DNA from: Hadesarchaea archaeon
GTDB lineage: Archaea > Hadarchaeota > Hadarchaeia > Hadarchaeales > Hadarchaeaceae
Assembly (NCBI GenBank): GCA_029880065.1
Contig: JAOUPD010000052.1
Span: forward strand, 1 to 7,484
Direction of reading: 5' to 3'
Length of the DNA: 7,484 bases
Shown: in pieces, positions 5,406 to 7,484 of the stretch
Numbering within the stretch: position 1 is the stretch's first letter
Layout: every line of letters begins with the position of its first letter
Position numbers and translations under genes: made by a program
Notes under the pieces: generated by a model
Seen by the model: the letters and a program-made list of their open reading frames with translations, nothing else
What the model was told of the DNA's origin: nothing
Databases searched by the model: none

Positions 5406-6584
5406 CTAACGTAAAGGTAGGAAATCAGATTCAAGTTCATCCTTCTTCTTCTCGGGCGGTGATGGGAATTCCTTGGGTAGCTCCTCGGTGCGCTGCCCTA
5501 TCCCAATCGTGTTCCCTATACCAGCGACAATCACCACGTCACCCGGCTTCGTCCGCTCCCGCACCGCCTGCTTCACCCGTTCGGCGGCCACATCGACAGC
5601 GCGTGCGAGACGTTTGTTGAGGGGTCTTATAGCTTCCTTGAATGACTCCTTGATCAAGATGGCGTCGAGCGGCACCTTGCGTTTCACAGATGTTTCCTCG
5701 ATTTTGTATTTCTCCGTGGGGGGCCCACCTATCGCAGCCCCGACGCCCTCGATTACCTGCCCGCTTACATCGCCCTCGAGCTTCAGGGCGGCATCGATCA
5801 TTATGATTCGACTCACCTTGCGTTGTGTGATTAACCGCTTGATTAGCTCACCGGGTTTGCCAACCCGCCCCCCGGGCCCTTTCGCCTTGACCACGAGCAG
5901 TTTTCGCCCGTCGAACTTCGTCTCGGCATAGATGGTATTTTCTACGGGTTCTAGACAGCGGGCCTTCCCGATCAACTGCGTCGCTGTCATTGCCCCAACG
6001 CCGTCACCTATTGGTTTTCCGGCAACGAAGGTTTTCGTCGCATCCACGAACGCTTTCCCATACTCTTTCAGGAAGGGTAGTTGCATCTGGAGGAGCATGA
6101 CGAGCTGATAGCTTTTAGTCTTCTCCGCCAGCAATGTGAAGTGGCGCACCAAGCGATAGAGGCTGTAGCTCGCCATCGCCCCCTCGAATGTCATCTCTAA
6201 GTTGGCGGCGACTTCGGGCTCGGCTTTTGGAGCTAAGCGCGCGACTACGCCCTCGAACCTTTTCTTCCGCACATCCAGCACGTGCTCAAGCCTGCGAAGC
6301 ACACCCACCGGATCCTCGCTAACCGGCGCTATGGCGAAGAATTCGAGAAAATTGTTGAATTCCCGCTCGACATCACGCCTGGGTTTGCCATGCTTTGTTA
6401 TCGCCCGGAGCGCGACCCTTTTGCTCTCCTTCGCCCAGTCCTCGAGCTCGCGGACCGACTTGCGCAGCTGCCCAAGCCCCATGCGTGCTTGGAGCCCTAT
6501 CATACGAGGGGTTAGGAAGATGGAAATGACGAAGAAGATGGAGATGATGAATATCCACGTCACTATGTCAATGTTGAACGGCAT
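5406..6584 (-). CDS. DUF1512 family membrane-anchored protein
   Basis: This complete 392-aa gene starts at the ATG at 6584 and stops at 5406-5408. It has a single N-terminal membrane helix (about residues 5-27), a charged segment rich in R, K and E (about 40-80), and a large cytosolic C-terminal domain. Motifs that I associate with the archaeal DUF1512 family are PIGDGVGAMTATQLI (191-205), VIEGVGAAIGGPPTEKYKIEE (about 278-298) and DVVIVAGIGNTIGIGQ (349-364). The repeated small-residue G-x-G turns look like nucleotide- or phosphate-binding loops, but no reaction is known to me. The tail after 370 is lysine- and glutamate-rich and probably disordered. It lies directly upstream of EF-2 on the same strand with a 51-base gap, and divergent from tRNA-Leu. 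This suggests a translation-associated neighbourhood but does not prove one. Confidence 0.85.
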   Translation of the reverse strand: MPFNIDIVTWIFIISIFFVISIFLTPRMIGLQARMGLGQLRKSVRELEDWAKESKRVALRAITKHGKPRRDVEREFNNFLEFFAIAPVSEDPVGVLRRLEHVLDVRKKRFEGVVARLAPKAEPEVAANLEMTFEGAMASYSLYRLVRHFTLLAEKTKSYQLVMLLQMQLPFLKEYGKAFVDATKTFVAGKPIGDGVGAMTATQLIGKARCLEPVENTIYAETKFDGRKLLVVKAKGPGGRVGKPGELIKRLITQRKVSRIIMIDAALKLEGDVSGQVIEGVGAAIGGPPTEKYKIEETSVKRKVPLDAILIKESFKEAIRPLNKRLARAVDVAAERVKQAVRERTKPGDVVIVAGIGNTIGIGQRTEELPKEFPSPPEKKKDELESDFLPLR

Positions 6585-6616
6585 AGCTATCCCAAATCTT
6601 GATTGTCCTCTGTTTT

Positions 6617-6624
6617 CATATAGG
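6617..6624 (-). promoter_or_regulatory. TATA-like element for DUF1512
   Basis: The minus strand reads CCTATATG, centred about 36 bases before the ATG at 6584. A start about 26 bases downstream would give a leader of about ten bases carrying the weak ribosome binding sequence GGGAT. It lies in the 87-base divergent spacer shared with tRNA-Leu. Confidence 0.4.
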
Positions 6625-6633
6625 TTTGCCTTA

Positions 6634-6645
6634 GAAAAATTAAAG
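6634..6645 (+). promoter_or_regulatory. box A (TATA) for tRNA-Leu
   Basis: The AT-rich run GAAAAATTAAAG is centred about 32 bases before the first tRNA base (6672). That would place transcription initiation about six bases upstream of the mature 5' end, the usual arrangement for archaeal tRNA genes. The assignment is based on position and composition only. Confidence 0.4.
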
Positions 6646-6671
6646 CCGTTCGGTGGCGAAGTTTGTTAGCT

Positions 6672-6778
6672 GCGGGGGTAGCCAAGTCAGGTCAAAGGTC
6701 TAACGACCGGCTGAAGGCGTACGGTTCAGGGCCGTATCCCGTAGGGGTTCGGGGGTTCGAATCCCCTCCCCCGCACCA
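6672..6778 (+). tRNA. tRNA-Leu (anticodon CAG), class II, with a short D-arm intron
   Basis: All arms fold from sequence. The acceptor stem is 7 bp (6672-6678 GCGGGGG with 6768-6774 CCCCCGC), followed by discriminator A at 6775 and an encoded CCA at 6776-6778. The anticodon stem TACGG (6720-6724) pairs with CCGTA (6732-6736) around loop TTCAGGG, putting anticodon CAG at 6727-6729. It decodes CUG, leucine. The 14-base long variable arm (6737-6750, CCC-GTAG-GGG core) is diagnostic of class II tRNAs. The T-arm is 6751-6767 with loop TTCGAAT. The D region, 6681-6719, is 39 bases long instead of about 20, and the excess is explained by a 19-base intron at 6696-6714. After its removal the D-arm has the normal A14, G15, G18G19 and A21, and a GCC/GGC stem. 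It lies divergent to DUF1512. Confidence 0.93.
6696..6714 (+). other. noncanonical 19-nt tRNA intron in the D-arm (between positions 21 and 22)
   Basis: The repeated AAGG at 6695-6698 and 6714-6717 allows several equivalent 19-base excisions. The one at 6696-6714 fits the archaeal bulge-helix-bulge rule. Central helix GGUC (6690-6693) pairs with GGCU (6709-6712), including two G-U pairs. Three-base bulges are AAA (6694-6696) and GAA (6713-6715). Inner helix GGUC (6697-6700) pairs with GACC (6705-6708), closed by loop UAAC. Cutting each bulge after its second base gives exactly this intron. The outer helix is the D-stem, separated by an unpaired stretch, so the motif is relaxed. Splicing itself is inferred. 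Confidence 0.75.
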
Positions 6779-6789
6779 TAGTTTGAAAA

Positions 6790-6794
6790 TTTTT
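6790..6794 (+). terminator. T5 run after tRNA-Leu
   Basis: Five T residues occur 12 bases after the encoded CCA. This is a plausible termination signal for a short archaeal tRNA transcript. The rest of 6779-6883 is AT-rich and shows no gene. Confidence 0.4.
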
Positions 6795-6883
6795 GATACA
6801 TTTGGAAAAAGAAACGAACTGTATCTATTTAGAAACTTGAGATGCAGATTTTAGCTTATTGCATCGTGTTTAAGTGAAAAGGC

Positions 6884-7484
6884 TTACTGAGACGGTAGCT
6901 TGAGCAATCTGGCATTGATCGCCACGATAACCGTGCTTATTGACATCAGCACCGCCCCAACCGCCGGGCTAAGCAGGATGCCAATTGGGAAAAGAATACC
7001 TGCGGCCAATGGAATCGCGATGCCATTGTAGCCTGTTGCCCAAAACAAATTCTGCTTCATCTTGCGATAGGTGGCCTTGGACAAGTTCAAAATAGTTGCC
7101 ACGTCCTCTGGATCGTTCTCCACCAATACGATATCTGCAGACTCGACTGCGACATCCGTTCCAGCTCCGATGGCAATGCCCACATCAGCCTGTACTAGTG
7201 CTGGCGCGTCGTTTACACCGTCACCGACCATTGCCACTGTGAGCCCGCGTTCTTGGATTTCTTTTATCTTATTTGATTTTTCGTCTGGAAGGACCTCGGC
7301 GAAGAAGTCGTCCAATTTCAATTCCTCGGCCACCCATTGAGCGACCTCTTTGCTATCTCCAGTCAGCATCATGCATTGGATGCCCATCTCTTTCAGCTGC
7401 TGAATGGCTCTCTTTGATTCTTCGCGCACGATGTCGGCCAGCGCAATGGCTCCAATCAACTTGTTGTCACGCACGACATACACC
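6884..7484 (-). CDS. copB: CopB-type (P1B-3) copper-transporting P-type ATPase, C-terminal part
   Basis: This is the C-terminal third (at least 199 codons) of a heavy-metal P-type ATPase, a plasma-membrane pump that uses ATP to export copper or silver ions. The frame is open to the right edge. The GTG at 7481-7483 is an internal valine, so the true start lies beyond the window. Seen in order, with fragment residue numbers, are MLTGDS (39-44), the hinge GDGVNDAPAL (87-96), the segment KQNLFWATGYNGIAIPLAAG (about 143-162) in membrane helix 7, and LSPAVGAVLMSISTVIVAIN (171-190) in helix 8. The GYN and MSxST signatures in the last two helices fit subgroup P1B-3 (CopB) better than P1B-1 (CopA). 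The phosphorylation DKTG and the helix-6 CPH motif that would confirm this lie outside the window. No metal-sensing regulator is visible nearby. Confidence 0.88.
   Translation of the reverse strand, partial: VYVVRDNKLIGAIALADIVREESKRAIQQLKEMGIQCMMLTGDSKEVAQWVAEELKLDDFFAEVLPDEKSNKIKEIQERGLTVAMVGDGVNDAPALVQADVGIAIGAGTDVAVESADIVLVENDPEDVATILNLSKATYRKMKQNLFWATGYNGIAIPLAAGILFPIGILLSPAVGAVLMSISTVIVAINARLLKLPSQ

Noticed and set aside
5473..6669. Plus-strand ORFs opposite DUF1512 (5473-5931, 6202-6669)
   Set aside because: They are antisense to a complete conserved gene, and their translations are R/S/T-rich shadows. The second also overlaps the divergent promoter region.
6690..6712. Long D-loop as an unusual mature tRNA structure and not an intron
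   Set aside because: Removing 19 bases restores every conserved D-arm position, and the segment fits bulge-helix-bulge geometry. An intron explains the sequence more simply.
1..7484. CRISPR array, insertion sequence ends or an integrase attachment site at the tRNA
   Set aside because: I see no regularly spaced repeats, no transposase or integrase frame, and no second copy of the tRNA-Leu 3' end in the window.

Overview
The window is archaeal. It encodes a 728-residue archaeal/eukaryotic-type elongation factor 2 with the diphthamide-site motif, a DUF1512 membrane protein (a family I know only from archaea), the C-terminus of an archaeal-type ATP-NAD kinase (COG3199-like), and a class II tRNA-Leu with an encoded CCA and what looks like a short intron in the D-arm. 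Start sites have archaeal features: GGTGAT-like ribosome binding sites and TATA boxes about 25-30 bases before inferred starts. The gene set suggests a TACK-type archaeon, possibly Bathyarchaeia. That placement is inference.

Layout. Bases 2-316 (+) are the end of an NAD kinase gene. Bases 317 to about 1130 look like a gene graveyard: a 5'-truncated rRNA dimethyladenosine transferase (RsmA/KsgA/Dim1) remnant interrupted by an amber codon (+), and a 45-codon tail resembling the C-terminus of a CcdA/DsbD-like membrane protein (-). Bases 1198-2700 (+) form a compact apparent operon of four small membrane proteins (57, 132, 130 and 136 aa). It has its own TATA box and a ribosome binding site for each gene. 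The last two genes are tandem paralogs that also share DNA-level identity. I recognise no family for any of the four.

On the minus strand, from 6584 down to 2818, lie DUF1512, EF-2 and a small glycine-rich membrane protein of 87 aa. DUF1512 and EF-2 are 51 bases apart and could be co-transcribed, although EF-2 appears to have its own promoter. The plus-strand operon and the 87-aa gene converge at about 2700-2818.

Bases 6672-6778 (+) carry tRNA-Leu(CAG), which shares a divergent promoter region with DUF1512. Bases 6884-7484 (-) are the C-terminal third of a CopB-type (P1B-3) copper ATPase that runs off the window.

Functionally, EF-2 and tRNA-Leu are core translation genes. CopB is metal export. 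The NAD kinase supplies NADP. The small-membrane-protein operon is the main uncharacterised locus. The best-supported unusual features are the intron-containing tRNA, the decayed rsmA copy, and the duplicated membrane-protein operon.
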